From Scolecobasidium constrictum UM 578 (Eukaryota; Ascomycota; Dothideomycetes; Venturiales; Sympoventuriaceae), in NCBI GenBank assembly GCA_000611715.1, contig AZYM01000221.1, forward strand, positions 209,008 to 273,007: 64,000 nucleotides of DNA, given 5' to 3'. A program made the position numbers and the translations under genes. Shown here piece after piece: positions 20,724 to 31,195 of the stretch; positions within the stretch are counted from its first letter, which is position 1, and the number at the start of each line of letters is the position of its first letter. The notes beneath the pieces are model-generated. The model searched no databases. It saw only the letters and a program-made list of their open reading frames with translations, and was not told the DNA's origin.

Positions 20724-23665
20724 ATGGAGGCCGCCATACGATGGTCGCCACACTCTGATCCCGACCATCAGCAATTCTTGATTGTGGATGTACAGGCCAA
20801 TAAGCTTCAGCTATGTCAAATCGATCAGCTCGATGCCAAAGGCGTGACGTACACGAAGCTCTCGAAGCGTGACAAACTGCCGAACTACACAGCGTTCGAC
20901 TGGTCGAAGACACAACCTTACCTCGTTGCACTAGGCACACAGTCGGGTGAAGCGAACTTGGTGCGCATCGACCCAGACCGACAAGATGATCCGATCATCT
21001 CATTTCCGATTCGCTATCCTCGCAAATGCAATTCAATAGCTTTCAGCACCAGAGACTACATCGCGACAGGCCTTGATCGAGTCCGCAATGATCATTGCAT
21101 GAACATTTACGATGTGAATAGCGTTTACCAAGGCGGCGTGCCATCAACCAAACCATACCGACAACTAGCATCATCAGAACAGATCTCGAGCATCAAGTTC
21201 TTTGGCAATCAGCCGGACACTCTGGTATGTGGCGTGACAAGACAGTGCATCAGATTGTTTGATCTGCGAGGTATGTGTTTCTTCTCACACGAGCTCACTC
21301 AAATCTCTGACAACGAGCAGATCCCCAGGCAGCTGCACAATTTCCTACCCGACAAGTGCACAATTTGGCCATCGACCCTCTAGATGAGAACTACTTCATC
21401 TCAGCCGGACCACCAGGTGAGCCGGTGGTCAGCGTTTGGGATCGTAGGATGGCCGCAAAGGCTTCACCTTCTACGCCCTCGTCAGAAACCGGACCGCAGG
21501 GGCCTGTTCTGGAGTTGCGTCCTGCTGTCGAGAACAGCAACAATGCTAACATCTGGGCGTTGCGATACTCTGGCACAAAGCGAGGATGCTTTGGTGTACT
21601 TGCAAGCACAGGAGAGATCAAAGTCGTGGAGACGTCACAGCATAGCGCACGAGCAACACTCGATGCGATACCTTCGAACAATTATGGTGGTAATGCGTGG
21701 ACGTCTCGCAACTATGTGAAGCGGACACATCATCTCACATACCCGTGGTATGATTCAGATAACGGCAGAGACGAGCATTCGCGCATCATCGGGTATGACT
21801 TCCTGTCTGGAGGCATCCTGCCCGACGACGTGGGCATCTTAGCTTTACGACCCAGCCGCGACATTGAGCTCATGAAGGTGCCAGACGTGACTCGGAAATT
21901 GCAGTTCACTGCACTGGATGAGCTGTACACAGACAACTATCTCAAACAGCCGACGATGCCGACATCAGCTGGTAAGATCGCAGCAGATCTCACTGCCCTG
22001 CAAGAGCAAGCTCGACAATCTGAAGGTGTAGTGCGAAGCTCGGCAGAAGCAAAGGTCCAGACAGAGGCACGACTCGGTCGACTGACGATGGAGAACTTCG
22101 GGCATAAAGCACCATTGAGCTATGAAACGCCGCTGCTCAGCTCGAGTGGCGACAAACACGAAGAGCTGTTGAGTCTGTGGTTTCCTGAATACATACCTCC
22201 ACTCAGCGATGCCTTGAATCTTCTGCGTGTGCAGAGACGGCGTTGCATGGAGGGCTATCAGCTGAGCCCACAGAAGAACAAGGACATTGCAGCAAATGAT
22301 CCGTGGCTGGTCGATATGTGGGACACCATCAAGCGCTTCGAGGAAATGGGCAGAGATGGCGGTATGGTGGCATCGAACCTGGATCTAAGCTATCTGGGCG
22401 TCTTTGCGATCTGGAACAACACTTTGGGCACAAGTCGTAATCGAAATCTCGACAATGCACGGCTGGATGACACGCGCTTCATCAATGCGGTGACCGGTAT
22501 TGTCAACGAGAAAGCATATCCTGCGTTTCAAGGTCACAAGACCAAGTTCCCAGCTCATCGGCAGCTCAGCATGGCACTTTGCGGCTGGACATTCTCCAAG
22601 GAACGCTTGCGAGTCTTCTGCAGGAGATTGATGGACAATGGACAGTATTACAAAGCAGTCGTTCTCGCTGTCATGCGCGGCTTCAAGGATCTCGCACAGG
22701 AGCTCCTGCGGTCAGCTATACAGCACAAGGCTCTCTCAAATATCGGTCTCGGAGCAGTGATTGCTTGTGAGAGTGTCAACAGTGAGCAGAGAGAGCTGTG
22801 CGAATGGATGGCTGATGAAACGGACGACCCATACCTCAAAGCGCTCTTGAATTATTTCATCAAAGGAGACTGGAAGATCGTGGCCGACATGCCTCAGCTC
22901 GCTTTGTCTGATCGGGTGGGCGTTGCGCTTAAATACCTCGACGACAAAAGACTGGACGAATTCATCAAGATCCGCACAAAAGAAGCAATGATGCTCGGTA
23001 ACATCGAAGGTCTGGTTCTGACTGGCCTGGGCGACCAAGCCATGTCTCTGTTCTCGAACTATATTCGCAAATTCAATGACATACAGACATCTGTCCTGGC
23101 AATGTCCTTCACCTGCCCTCTCTACATCGACGACGCTCGCTTCGACATGTGGAAGGAGACATACAAGATGCAGATGCAAACCTGGCGCGCCTTCAACGAA
23201 CGCACAAAGTATCTCGAGGCGCATGCAAACATTTCTAAATCTCATGATGGTCGACTCTTCGGCACTGTCGATGAGCGACCTCCAACCTTGCGGTGTCCAC
23301 ATTGCCTCAGCCCGCTCGCTCAGCGAACGATGCACAATGAGTCCAATGGCTCGATCAACACCGTCACTGCGCCGAGACAGCGCAACAATGATGTGGCTGC
23401 CAAAGATGGACAGAAGTGCTTACATTGCCAGCGACGCACGCCGATCTGTGGCATCTGTGCTATGCAGCTTGCCAATCCAGATCCTCGTCGCTTGGCCGCC
23501 AGCACGGCGCGTAAGCTGGCTGAGGAGGATAGTATTGCCAGGCAAGCCGTGAGATGCTCAACGTGCGAGCACACATTTCATGGGCACCATGCGAGAGATT
23601 GGTTCGCACGGCATAAGACTTGTCCGGTACCTAGCTGCAAGTGCATGTGCGCTGCTTTGCATTGA
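20724..23665 (+). CDS. SEA4: SEA complex subunit SEA4 / Mios homologue (WD40 + zinc-binding C-terminus)
   Basis: Exons 20724-21270 and 21321-23665, 963 residues. The 50 bp intron (GTATGT...GAGCAG, phase 1) joins RLFDLR to DPQAAAQFPTRQVHNLAIDPL. WD40 repeats fill about residues 1-400 (IRWSPHSDPDHQQFLIVD, FDWSKTQPYLVALGTQSGE, VSVWDRRM). An alpha-helical solenoid follows, and the C-terminus has paired zinc-binding motifs: CPHCLSPL, CLHCQRRTPICGIC, then CSTCEHTFHGHHARDWF ... CPVPSCKCMC, the RING/zinc-ribbon pattern of Mios/Sea4. The protein belongs to the SEACAT/GATOR2 part of the vacuole-associated SEA complex, which controls TORC1 in response to amino acids. Its stop codon is 22 bp from that of the convergent lectin gene. 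Confidence 0.93.
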
Positions 23666-23687
23666 GCACACACAGGATCAGAGGGCT

Positions 23688-24587
23688 TTATTCGAAGCCC
23701 AAGGCAATCCAAGACGCGCCTGCGCCATACAAAGTCGAGTCATCCCACGTATCAAGGTGCCAGGTAAAGCCATCCTTGTCTACATCTGTTGCATCGACTC
23801 TGATGCGCAAGTCGGCGCTGCCGGCCATATCAAGCATGTTCAGCGAGACCAGCACAGTCGGCGGTTGCTGAAACCATCCAGACTTGAACTCGATGCGCTT
23901 GCTGTTCTTGCTTTTCGGGTCGTGCCATGGTCTCACGTCACTGGTCGAGAAAGATCCGGAGTCGACTTTCTTCTTCCCACGTGGAAAGGCGATCCAGCAC
24001 AATGCCGCGCCGTTCAGCCTGCAATCGCCCCACGTATCAAGATGGAATGCTGCGCTATCGCCCCTCACACCCGTTACATAGGCATTAACGCGGAAGTTCC
24101 GGTTCTGACCACTTTCGATGTCGAGTCTGTTCAGCCAGCACACAACTTCAGGCGCCTCATTGCTCTTGAACGAAGCGGGGAACTTGCACCTCTTACTCCA
24201 CTCCTGGCGTCCCTCTTCCTTTCCCTCACCAGGATACACCTCCACATCTCGGGTATCGAACTGGCCAAACGCGCATTCCTTGCTCCCAAACTTGTGCTCG
24301 ATCCACTGCGCTTCGGCTTCATACAGCACACTTTCGTCCCAGGTCTCGATCGTGATATTGAAGTCCTTGGTGGTGATGTCGGAGCCGACCAGGTTGGCGC
24401 GCACGCCGGGTGCCTTGTGCGAAAGATGGAGAAGCTTGAAGCCGCCTGCTACATTGGGAGGTTGCTCGTAGTGATTACTGGGGAATTGAATCACGCGCGA
24501 TGTCGATGTCGTCGGCTTCAATGGCGGCCTCACTTCGCGAGTGGAGAAGAAGCCGAGATCGCGGCCCGGCTTCGAAAGGTGAACCAT
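23688..24587 (-). CDS. Protein with three tandem H-type lectin domains
   Basis: Single exon, 299 residues. Three repeats of about 95 residues (about 1-98, 105-205, 210-299), each ending in the H-type lectin signature: TIETWDESVLYEAEAQWIEH, FHLDTWGDCRLNGAALCWIAF and WHLDTWDDSTLYGAGASWIA. Each begins with a short F.T.DVR or STREVRP element. The domain was first seen in snail agglutinins, binds N-acetylgalactosamine-type sugars and usually forms trimers. No signal peptide is visible, so cytosolic location or non-classical export is likely, as for many fungal fruiting-body or defence lectins. The middle repeat has an inserted region (VYPGEGKEEGRQEW). Sugar specificity cannot be read directly. The 341-codon ORF on the opposite strand is a shadow. 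Confidence 0.88.
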   Translation of the reverse strand: MVHLSKPGRDLGFFSTREVRPPLKPTTSTSRVIQFPSNHYEQPPNVAGGFKLLHLSHKAPGVRANLVGSDITTKDFNITIETWDESVLYEAEAQWIEHKFGSKECAFGQFDTRDVEVYPGEGKEEGRQEWSKRCKFPASFKSNEAPEVVCWLNRLDIESGQNRNFRVNAYVTGVRGDSAAFHLDTWGDCRLNGAALCWIAFPRGKKKVDSGSFSTSDVRPWHDPKSKNSKRIEFKSGWFQQPPTVLVSLNMLDMAGSADLRIRVDATDVDKDGFTWHLDTWDDSTLYGAGASWIALGFE

Positions 24588-25220
24588 TGTAACTCAGCTC
24601 GGTGATTCTTCTCGGAACTACTCCCAGATCGCCACTTTTTAGCTCGAAATGAAAATGTGTATCGTGACCAGAGAGCAGAATGGTGCAGCAGCTTGAGATC
24701 GGTGGGATTAGGCCCAAGAGAGCAAGGAAGTACCGATCTTTATGCATGCCATTCAGCTTAGCTTCGGCGGCTCACTGCCAGGTACACGAGACATGGCTAT
24801 GACGAGTGAGCGTGGTAAGAGGGCTCCACGTATCGGGTTGTTTTGTGGCATGCTGGTCCTTGTCACTTGTCCCGCATGTGCATAGCGGTATGAGAGGCCT
24901 TACGTCATACCCTGGACCTTGGAACAGAGAGTACCTCAACATCATGCATACAGAATGACGAAGAACAACTTGAGGTCAGCGAGCATATTGGGATACGTGA
25001 GCAGTATTGAATTGATTTTGCAATTATATTGATTCATTAGGTGCTTAATAAAGCTATTATATCGCGATTAAAGATACGTGCTTTGCTTTGTATGCTCCGA
25101 TTGAGAGGCATATCGATGTCGTGACTTCTTATCCAGTTTGATCCGCACCGCAATAATACGCGCCTCCTCCTCATACCCCTCCTGCCAACTCCTCCTCTAC
25201 CGTGCCTCACGCTCCATGAT
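24588..25220. other. Intergenic region
   Basis: About 630 bp between the lectin start and the MARVEL gene stop. Parts near 25.0 kb are AT-rich. No gene recognised. Confidence 0.5.
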
Positions 25221-26284
25221 CTAGAAGTTGGTGCCTGCGGTCCTGGTATTGTCATAGCCGTACGGGTTGACACCAGAGCCTGCTGGAGCAGTGTGGTAGC
25301 CACCAGCTGTTGGGACGGTAGCATGCTGGTTGTACTTATCGGCACCATATGAATCGCGAGCGTAGCCATCAGTAGCGTGACCAGCAGTAGTACCAGTGTA
25401 GCCAGTCTCATGCGAAGTGCGAACAGCAGCAGGTGGAACACCGAGAGCACCCTGAGCCTCTGCATCCTTAGCATATGCGTCATGGGTGGTCTTTCGGCCC
25501 CGTCGGCGGTTGAACCACTTGGAGCCGCTGCCAGCAGTATAGTTGTTCTTTGGCGATGGGCCAAACTTCTTCTCGCGCTGGTGATTGCGGCCGAGCCAGA
25601 TGTGAACCAGCGCTGAAATGGCGAAGATGAATGCGCCAATGATGGCGACAGCGAAGCAAGCCTTGTTGTACAAGCATGCGGTGCGGAGACTCACAGCGTA
25701 GGTGACGTTCTCACCCTCGCCGGTACCGAAGCCGTTCGAGCCAAATGAGCCGCGGCTGTTGGCTGGACCATCACCAAGTGGAGTCTCGACATTGCCAGAG
25801 CAGCTCTGTGCACCATCGCGGGTGAGGACAGCAATGGCAATGAAAGCGCCGCAGAGGAGGATATCAATGACGATGGCGAGGAATGCGAAGAAAGCCTTGC
25901 CGCCAAGGCAGCATGTGAGGACGACGGCGAAGATGGTGTATACAACGCCAATACCGCTCATTCTACATGTCATAATTAGTGTCATTCAGAGCACATAAAA
26001 CAAGTGTGCACTCACCCTTCAACTGCCTTCTGCCATTGTGGGATGGATACATCCCGATCGGCCTGGATCGCCAAGAAATAGCTGTCTACGAGATCTGTCA
26101 GTGCCATCTTCACATTCGCGTGGCGTGACCAAACTCACAGAAACCGAGAATTATCGCGCTGCAACAGAATGCAACCGCGTAGAGAAAAGTTTGAATAAAC
26201 TTGAGCGCTGCTGAACCGAACTATTTCCACATGTCAGTCGCTGTCGCGCGTCGAGATGCGTTTCGTGTCTGCACGTACACCCAT
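25221..26284 (-). CDS. MARVEL-domain-like four-helix membrane protein
   Basis: Proposed exons 26284-26281, 26210-26139, 26094-26016 and 25962-25221, 298 residues. The last three exons are well supported: phases agree and the joints give LKFIQTFLYAVAFCCSAIILGFY, then SYFLAIQADRDVSIPQWQKAVEG, then MSGIGVVYTIFAVVL. The first coding exon would be only ATGG, spliced to give Met-Ala; it is proposed because an in-frame TAG blocks extension of exon 2 and there is no nearer ATG. Four hydrophobic segments, including LTCCLGGKAFFAFLAIVIDILLC split over two and VAIIGAFIFAISALVHIWLG, match the MARVEL architecture. The C-terminal 110 residues are cytosolic-looking and rich in Gly, Tyr, Ala. Such proteins sit in the plasma membrane or vesicles; exact role unknown. 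Confidence 0.78.
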
Positions 26285-27185
26285 GTCTGCGATCTGTCAA
26301 GGCTCCACCTAAGTATTTGGATGTTGCGCGAAAACGCGATGAGAGTCTGCGAAGTCGAGTTGATGTGGAGATGGAAATTGGAGGTTGGGCAAGGGCACAA
26401 GCTTGTATTTATGAAGAGTTCGAGAGATGATGTTCCACGCGGACCTGAGCGAGCCAACAAGGAGCAGATTTGCACGGGCGTGACGTAGCAGGAAGCAGCT
26501 TAAAAAGGCGCTACTTTAGCGCAGAGCTTGGCTCCGTACACTCAAATCTCCAGAGCGTCAAACTGGATTTGCTCGACTCGAAATTTTCTGGTCGGTCCCT
26601 TTGGGCTCCATGCCTTTCTCAGCAAAGCTTTGATCTCAAGTTCGCTCAACCTTGATTTTCATCCCTCATTTCTTCTCGGCCCGTTCGGCGATTCTGGAGC
26701 AATTGTGACGTTCCATGTCTCTCCACGATCCCCAACAAGGGACCCACTTCATGTGCAAGCCACAGTTCGCTTTGCGATCACCAGATCGACGTGCGACACA
26801 GCCGCAAAACCCACGTCACAGGCCGTGTCTTCTGCGCGGAACAAGATCTAGATTTCCTGCGCGTCTTCGCGGATCTTCGTCTTCCAGAATATTCGTGATA
26901 GCAAGCACTCTGGTGTTCGGCTGTCGAAGGGACCATTGCTTCTTCCTGCACCCTTTTGCTACACCGTTCATGCGAAGCGATGACGAAAAGCTTACTACCC
27001 ACACTTGACAAAGGCAAACACTTGAGATTATGGTTACACCTGCAGCACGAGACGATACCTATCCCATGACTTTGAGTCTCGCATAGCTAGACTTCGTTGA
27101 CACGCTTCTCCTGAGCCTTAACCATATGGCATAGTTCAGTATCGCTACAGTATTCAATTACTCTGTTGAGCATAGAATATATACT
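26285..27185. other. Intergenic region between the MARVEL and DUF2236 genes
   Basis: About 900 bp holding the MARVEL gene promoter and the 3' UTR of the next gene. Short ORFs on both strands show no family features. Confidence 0.5.
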
Positions 27186-28691
27186 CTAAGCAACCAAAGA
27201 TCTATACGTCGCAGCCACAACTCTCGCGCTCACGAATGTACCAAAAACAAGACCAGTAACCGCAATCAGCATCCACCTCAGATTTCTCCTCTCAACTTGT
27301 CCAGTATGCGACCTGACAGCGTGACTGTCGTCGCCATCTGTCAGGGTATTGAACTCGGGTACATACTTCATGTCGAATGTGGTCTGCTTGCCCTCAAGTC
27401 CGGTCTTGTGATCCACGATGACTGCCCAAAAAGCTTTTCTTAAGAATGCAATTTTCCGCTTGTCAAGCGACGGGATATAACGCAGTGTGTAGGCGCCCCA
27501 CATGTAGAAAGCGCACTGTCCGGCAACTAGGAAGGTATAGTACATGGAAGGACGTTCGAGGCCGAGCTGATCGCAAAGCGCATTGCCGTTCAGCCATCGG
27601 GCAGACGCTGTCAGCATCTCCTTGGAAGTGTAAAGCGGTGGGACGCCTTGCAAGCACTTGATGATGTTGCTCGCAAGGACACCACTCATGTCTGTAGGCT
27701 GGACCTCGTAGAGCAGGAGTGCATGCATCCACCTCCGCGCCACGGTCAGGTCTGCGAATATCCAGTCTGGTGTGCCGATCACGTATGCAATGTACCGCCA
27801 CAGTGCGAAGTAGTCCTTCTCCTCTTGCTCTCGCAAGAAGATGCCTTGCCGTGGAAGTGAGATCCAAACTAATGATGCGCTGAACGTGCCAATCGTGCCG
27901 ATGGAGTCGAGATCGTTGATGGGTATACCGAATTTCTCCACGCTGTAGTAGGAAGGTCGTTGATTCGCCATCTTCATGATCCGCTCACGGACTGCCGAGT
28001 GCAGTAGTCGCACTCTGATTGTACTCGCCCATCCTTCGCCTAATGGTTGAATAGCTTCCAGCGACTTTGTGACCTGCAAGATATGCTGCGTGGTCTCAAA
28101 CAGCCGCCTGCGAGCAACCTTCGTGTTGAAGCCACCGGTTCGTGCCAATGTCTCGACGACTCGACCAGCGCCCATACCACCAAGGAGACTCTGATACGTC
28201 AGACCAGTCAAATTGGCAGCGCCATATCGATAAAAAACATCCTGCCCACGAGCAATCTGCTCCCAGTCTACCCAGTCCGGAACATGGCTGACTTGCTGCC
28301 AAAACTCGTTGAGCACAGGGTCGTTCTCGTAGTTGTCCTTTAGTACTTGATACAGATCTCGATGGGCTTTTTGCTCGTCTTTCTTCACGTCCTGCGTGAA
28401 CTGCTGGGTGTTCAACCTGGGAAGTGTGCCAGTGGTCGGTGGCGAAACCTCGTTGCAGCGTTTATAGCAGTCTTCGCCCAGCTTGTCGTATGTCATCTTC
28501 ATGGGATCCAAGTCTTCTGGTCCAGGATGCTGATCGGTCAGCTCAAAAGTATAATCCCATACACTGTACAGATCAGCTTGAGCCTTAGATCTCGTTTCGA
28601 CGGCTGGACTTACGTGACTTTGATCGGATGGCTGCCCTTTGGCAGCTTGGATATTCCAACCATCTTGGGCAATGAAGCTTGAACGGCGCAC
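27186..28691 (-). CDS. DUF2236 (mpaB / rubber-oxygenase Lcp-like) protein
   Basis: Single exon, 501 residues. The family's haem-type oxygenase core is visible: YGAANLTGLTYQSLLGGMGA, then RRRLFETTQHILQVTKSLE, VRLLHSAVRERIMK, and IPINDLDSIGTIGTFSASLV. The His in LLHSAVR, with nearby Arg and Lys residues, corresponds to the conserved axial or active-site region of this family (Lcp rubber oxygenase; fungal MpaB, which cuts a polyprenyl side chain at the ER). A hydrophobic C-terminal segment, WMLIAVTGLVFGTFVSARVVA, suggests a membrane anchor. The substrate is unknown: no biosynthetic cluster enzymes surround it, so I do not assign a secondary-metabolite pathway. Confidence 0.85.
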   Translation of the reverse strand: MRRSSFIAQDGWNIQAAKGQPSDQSHVSPAVETRSKAQADLYSVWDYTFELTDQHPGPEDLDPMKMTYDKLGEDCYKRCNEVSPPTTGTLPRLNTQQFTQDVKKDEQKAHRDLYQVLKDNYENDPVLNEFWQQVSHVPDWVDWEQIARGQDVFYRYGAANLTGLTYQSLLGGMGAGRVVETLARTGGFNTKVARRRLFETTQHILQVTKSLEAIQPLGEGWASTIRVRLLHSAVRERIMKMANQRPSYYSVEKFGIPINDLDSIGTIGTFSASLVWISLPRQGIFLREQEEKDYFALWRYIAYVIGTPDWIFADLTVARRWMHALLLYEVQPTDMSGVLASNIIKCLQGVPPLYTSKEMLTASARWLNGNALCDQLGLERPSMYYTFLVAGQCAFYMWGAYTLRYIPSLDKRKIAFLRKAFWAVIVDHKTGLEGKQTTFDMKYVPEFNTLTDGDDSHAVRSHTGQVERRNLRWMLIAVTGLVFGTFVSARVVAATYRSLVA

Positions 28692-29102
28692 TCTCGAAAA
28701 GATTTGATTGCGATAAGATATGATGATAGCCTAAAAGCTGCAGAAATTGATCATGAGACTCGAGATGCCAGGTCTAGTGTTGGCGGATGTGGCGATGTGT
28801 CAAGGTAGAGATGTGGACCAAACTGTAAGAAATGGACGTTGCTTTATATCATTCTCTCGTTCAGCCATATTTCAAGATGATAAAAGCAGTCGGCATGGCC
28901 CGAGAAGACATTACCCGGGCGTCTCGAAGCAAGATGTTCGATGTCATTGACAGAGAGGAAGATCAAAAGAGGAAAAGTTGCCGGGAGGCGCATTGGCGAT
29001 CTTGACCCTTGTTCTCTCACATGGCAGTCCTTTTGCCATTCTGCCAGCCAAAATATACCAAGCAAGCAATATCTTATCACATCAACGTACAAGCATTGCC
29101 AA
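28692..29102. other. Divergent intergenic region, DUF2236 gene / RRG9
   Basis: About 410 bp between divergent starts. The RRG9 frame is open upstream to 28941, but residues before 29103 do not look like the family. Confidence 0.5.
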
Positions 29103-29921
29103 ATGCAATGTTTCCTGCGTCGATGGAACGTGTATGCCATCGGACGTAATGCGACGGAGCGTCCGGCGTTCCTGCCTGCGCAATGGCCGCGACTGAGCCC
29201 ATCTCCCCGATACCTGTCTAGTACTGCAGTCCGATTAGAGGATGCACCTGATGTCCTTGACGAGATCTTGTCATTGCCATCATCCTCGAAAACGCCTAAA
29301 TCGGCATCACGGCGACCTCGGGGCAGATCTGCCAAAGCAACTCCTCGTAAAGAGGCTGGCCCCACCGACGAACATGCGACGGAGCACGAGCGAGAACAAT
29401 GGCAGATCCAAAAGAAAGCACTGAAGGAGAAATTTGGTGACGAGGCATGGAATCCTCAGAAACGCCTATCGCCTGATACTCTTGAGGGCATACGGACGAT
29501 GCACGACTCAGATCCATATCGATTCACCACACCTGTACTGGCCGAGCACTTCAAAGTCTCCCCAGAAGCCATTCGTCGCATACTGAAGAGCAAATGGCAG
29601 CCTTCTGCACAGGAACAAGAGAGGAGAAGAGAACGCTGGGAGAGGAGGGGGGAGAGAGTATGGTCCTCGTTGGCAGAGGTCGGCGTAAAGCCACCTAAGC
29701 CGTGGCGAGTTCGAGGTGTGGGCAAAGCAGATGCGGGTGAAGCGCCCGTGTGGAAGAGTGGGGGAGTTCGACGACGCAGTGCTGCCGCGAAAGCGTTCAG
29801 CTCGAAGGATGCAACAACGATTCGGAGGGGTTTGGTCGCAGAACGAGCGGCGCCTGCAGGTGCAGCCGCAGCATCGAGTACAGTAAAGGCAGGAAAGAGC
29901 ATGTCTGATAGGATGCTGTAG
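29103..29921 (+). CDS. RRG9: Required for respiratory growth protein 9, mitochondrial (neugrin family)
   Basis: Single exon, 272 residues from ATG 29103. The start is chosen because MQCFLRRWNVYAIGRNATERP and the next 30 residues are basic and hydroxylated like a mitochondrial presequence; an in-frame ATG at 28941 would add 54 residues without such character. The neugrin/Rrg9 core is WQIQKKALKEKFGDEAWNPQKRLSPDTLEGIRTMH, then YRFTTPVLAEHFKVSPEAIRRILKSKW, a helix-turn-helix-like segment. Rrg9 is needed for maintenance of the mitochondrial genome and respiratory growth. The C-terminus is Ala/Ser/Lys-rich and poorly conserved. Confidence 0.88.
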   Translation: MQCFLRRWNVYAIGRNATERPAFLPAQWPRLSPSPRYLSSTAVRLEDAPDVLDEILSLPSSSKTPKSASRRPRGRSAKATPRKEAGPTDEHATEHEREQWQIQKKALKEKFGDEAWNPQKRLSPDTLEGIRTMHDSDPYRFTTPVLAEHFKVSPEAIRRILKSKWQPSAQEQERRRERWERRGERVWSSLAEVGVKPPKPWRVRGVGKADAGEAPVWKSGGVRRRSAAAKAFSSKDATTIRRGLVAERAAPAGAAAASSTVKAGKSMSDRML

Positions 29922-30289
29922 AATATCATGTATAGCCGTTGTCGACACTGCGATATAGACCTGCTACCATAACATGGTCCCAAGTGTCATTCCTACTTGC
30001 TCATTCTGCCCTAGGATTCGTTCCTGTCAAAATTCTCGCAGACTTCTCTAAATTTCACTTCAAGGGTCTCCAAATCATATGTCTACCTCAGCGGCAAGTC
30101 TGCAAGAAGCGCTGACAGATTGAAGGCTGAACGCGCCTTCACGCGATTTTGTGGAAGGTATGACCTCACAGGAGCTGCTGATCTTGCTTCCTTCCTCTGG
30201 AGCAAACGAACTCGTGGTGAAAACAGATACTTTGCAACATTGCTCTGCACATCTTTTCATCAGACCTCAAAAGATCATCTTGTCCGTCT
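29922..30289. other. Intergenic region
   Basis: About 370 bp between two plus-strand genes; RRG9 3' UTR and the next promoter. Nothing else recognised. Confidence 0.5.
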
Positions 30290-31120
30290 ATGCTGCTAGA
30301 CGTCCTCCTTTGGATCCTAGGATTCGCATTCGCCTTGCACTTCCTACGCAAACAGCAAGCTCTCCTAGCGGAGGCATCACAACTCGAGCGCGCGAAGATG
30401 GCAACATCATCAACGTCCAACAACGATCTCTCACGACATGACATCTACCATATTGCCTTCTTGCTACAGCAGAAGCTCCCACCAGAGCTGGTCCCGCGGA
30501 TCGTGGACCAAGCCGAGTTTTGGCTGAAGACCAGTGTCTCCTTGGAAGAGGAAATGCAGGTCGCAGACATCCACATCATGGGACGGAGAGATCACTACCT
30601 GTGTGCGGGTGTCACGTACCTCTCAACACTTCCCCTAGGCGAGGTAGCCGGTGAAGGGCCAGACAGCATTCGGCTTGTCGGGAAGCAGCCTGTACGGAAA
30701 GTCGTCTTCCACACTGTCAGCCAGGATCAAGGCTGGTCCAGCTTCCCTGACGATCACGGGACGGAGAGAGGCTGTTGGACGTGGTTTGAAGGCGTAGTGC
30801 GAAACGCGCATGAACCGACGTATCAGCAAATTGTACGGGATTACCAGGAGAACCGAAATCACCAGGAGAACGAGACACAGCAGCCTCTGCAAGATCCACC
30901 ACAAGGTGTGGAACTGATGCGGAACCTACACGCGCTGCGAGAGTGGAGAGGGTACAGCAAGACGCTCAGTATACATGGCGAGGACGAAGGAGTGAAGGAC
31001 TGGATGAATGGACTGGAGAGGGGACAGGTTATTGATCTGACGGTATGGGCGAGATATCCAGGGTGGCAGAACAGAGTGAGGAGTGCTAGCATTGATGTAT
31101 ATCTTGCCATCGTGCGCTGA
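30290..31120 (+). CDS. Conserved fungal hypothetical protein with N-terminal hydrophobic anchor
   Basis: Single exon, 276 residues. The N-terminus LLDVLLWILGFAFALHFL is hydrophobic and could be a membrane anchor; an alternative start at 30398 (MATSSTSNN) would remove it. The body matches a widespread ascomycete family of unknown function: HDIYHIAFLLQQKLPPELVP (F-box-like helix), EFWLKTSVS, RKVVFHTVSQDQGWSSFPDDHG, CWTWFEGVV, then a C-terminal block, LERGQVIDLTVWARYPGW and ASIDVYLAIV. The regular strand pattern and conserved Trp residues suggest a beta-sandwich domain. I do not know the function. Convergent with the F-box-like gene, 75 bp between stops. Confidence 0.8.
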   Translation: MLLDVLLWILGFAFALHFLRKQQALLAEASQLERAKMATSSTSNNDLSRHDIYHIAFLLQQKLPPELVPRIVDQAEFWLKTSVSLEEEMQVADIHIMGRRDHYLCAGVTYLSTLPLGEVAGEGPDSIRLVGKQPVRKVVFHTVSQDQGWSSFPDDHGTERGCWTWFEGVVRNAHEPTYQQIVRDYQENRNHQENETQQPLQDPPQGVELMRNLHALREWRGYSKTLSIHGEDEGVKDWMNGLERGQVIDLTVWARYPGWQNRVRSASIDVYLAIVR

Positions 31121-31195
31121 CAATGCACGCGTGTCGATCTATTCTAGTCATTCGCTAGGAAAATATCATGATCTGCCCAACATAGCACTAGTCTT

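Noticed and set aside
23580..24605. 341-codon plus-strand ORF
   Set aside because: Lies antisense to the H-type lectin gene, no recognisable domain; a shadow of the lectin's codon pattern.
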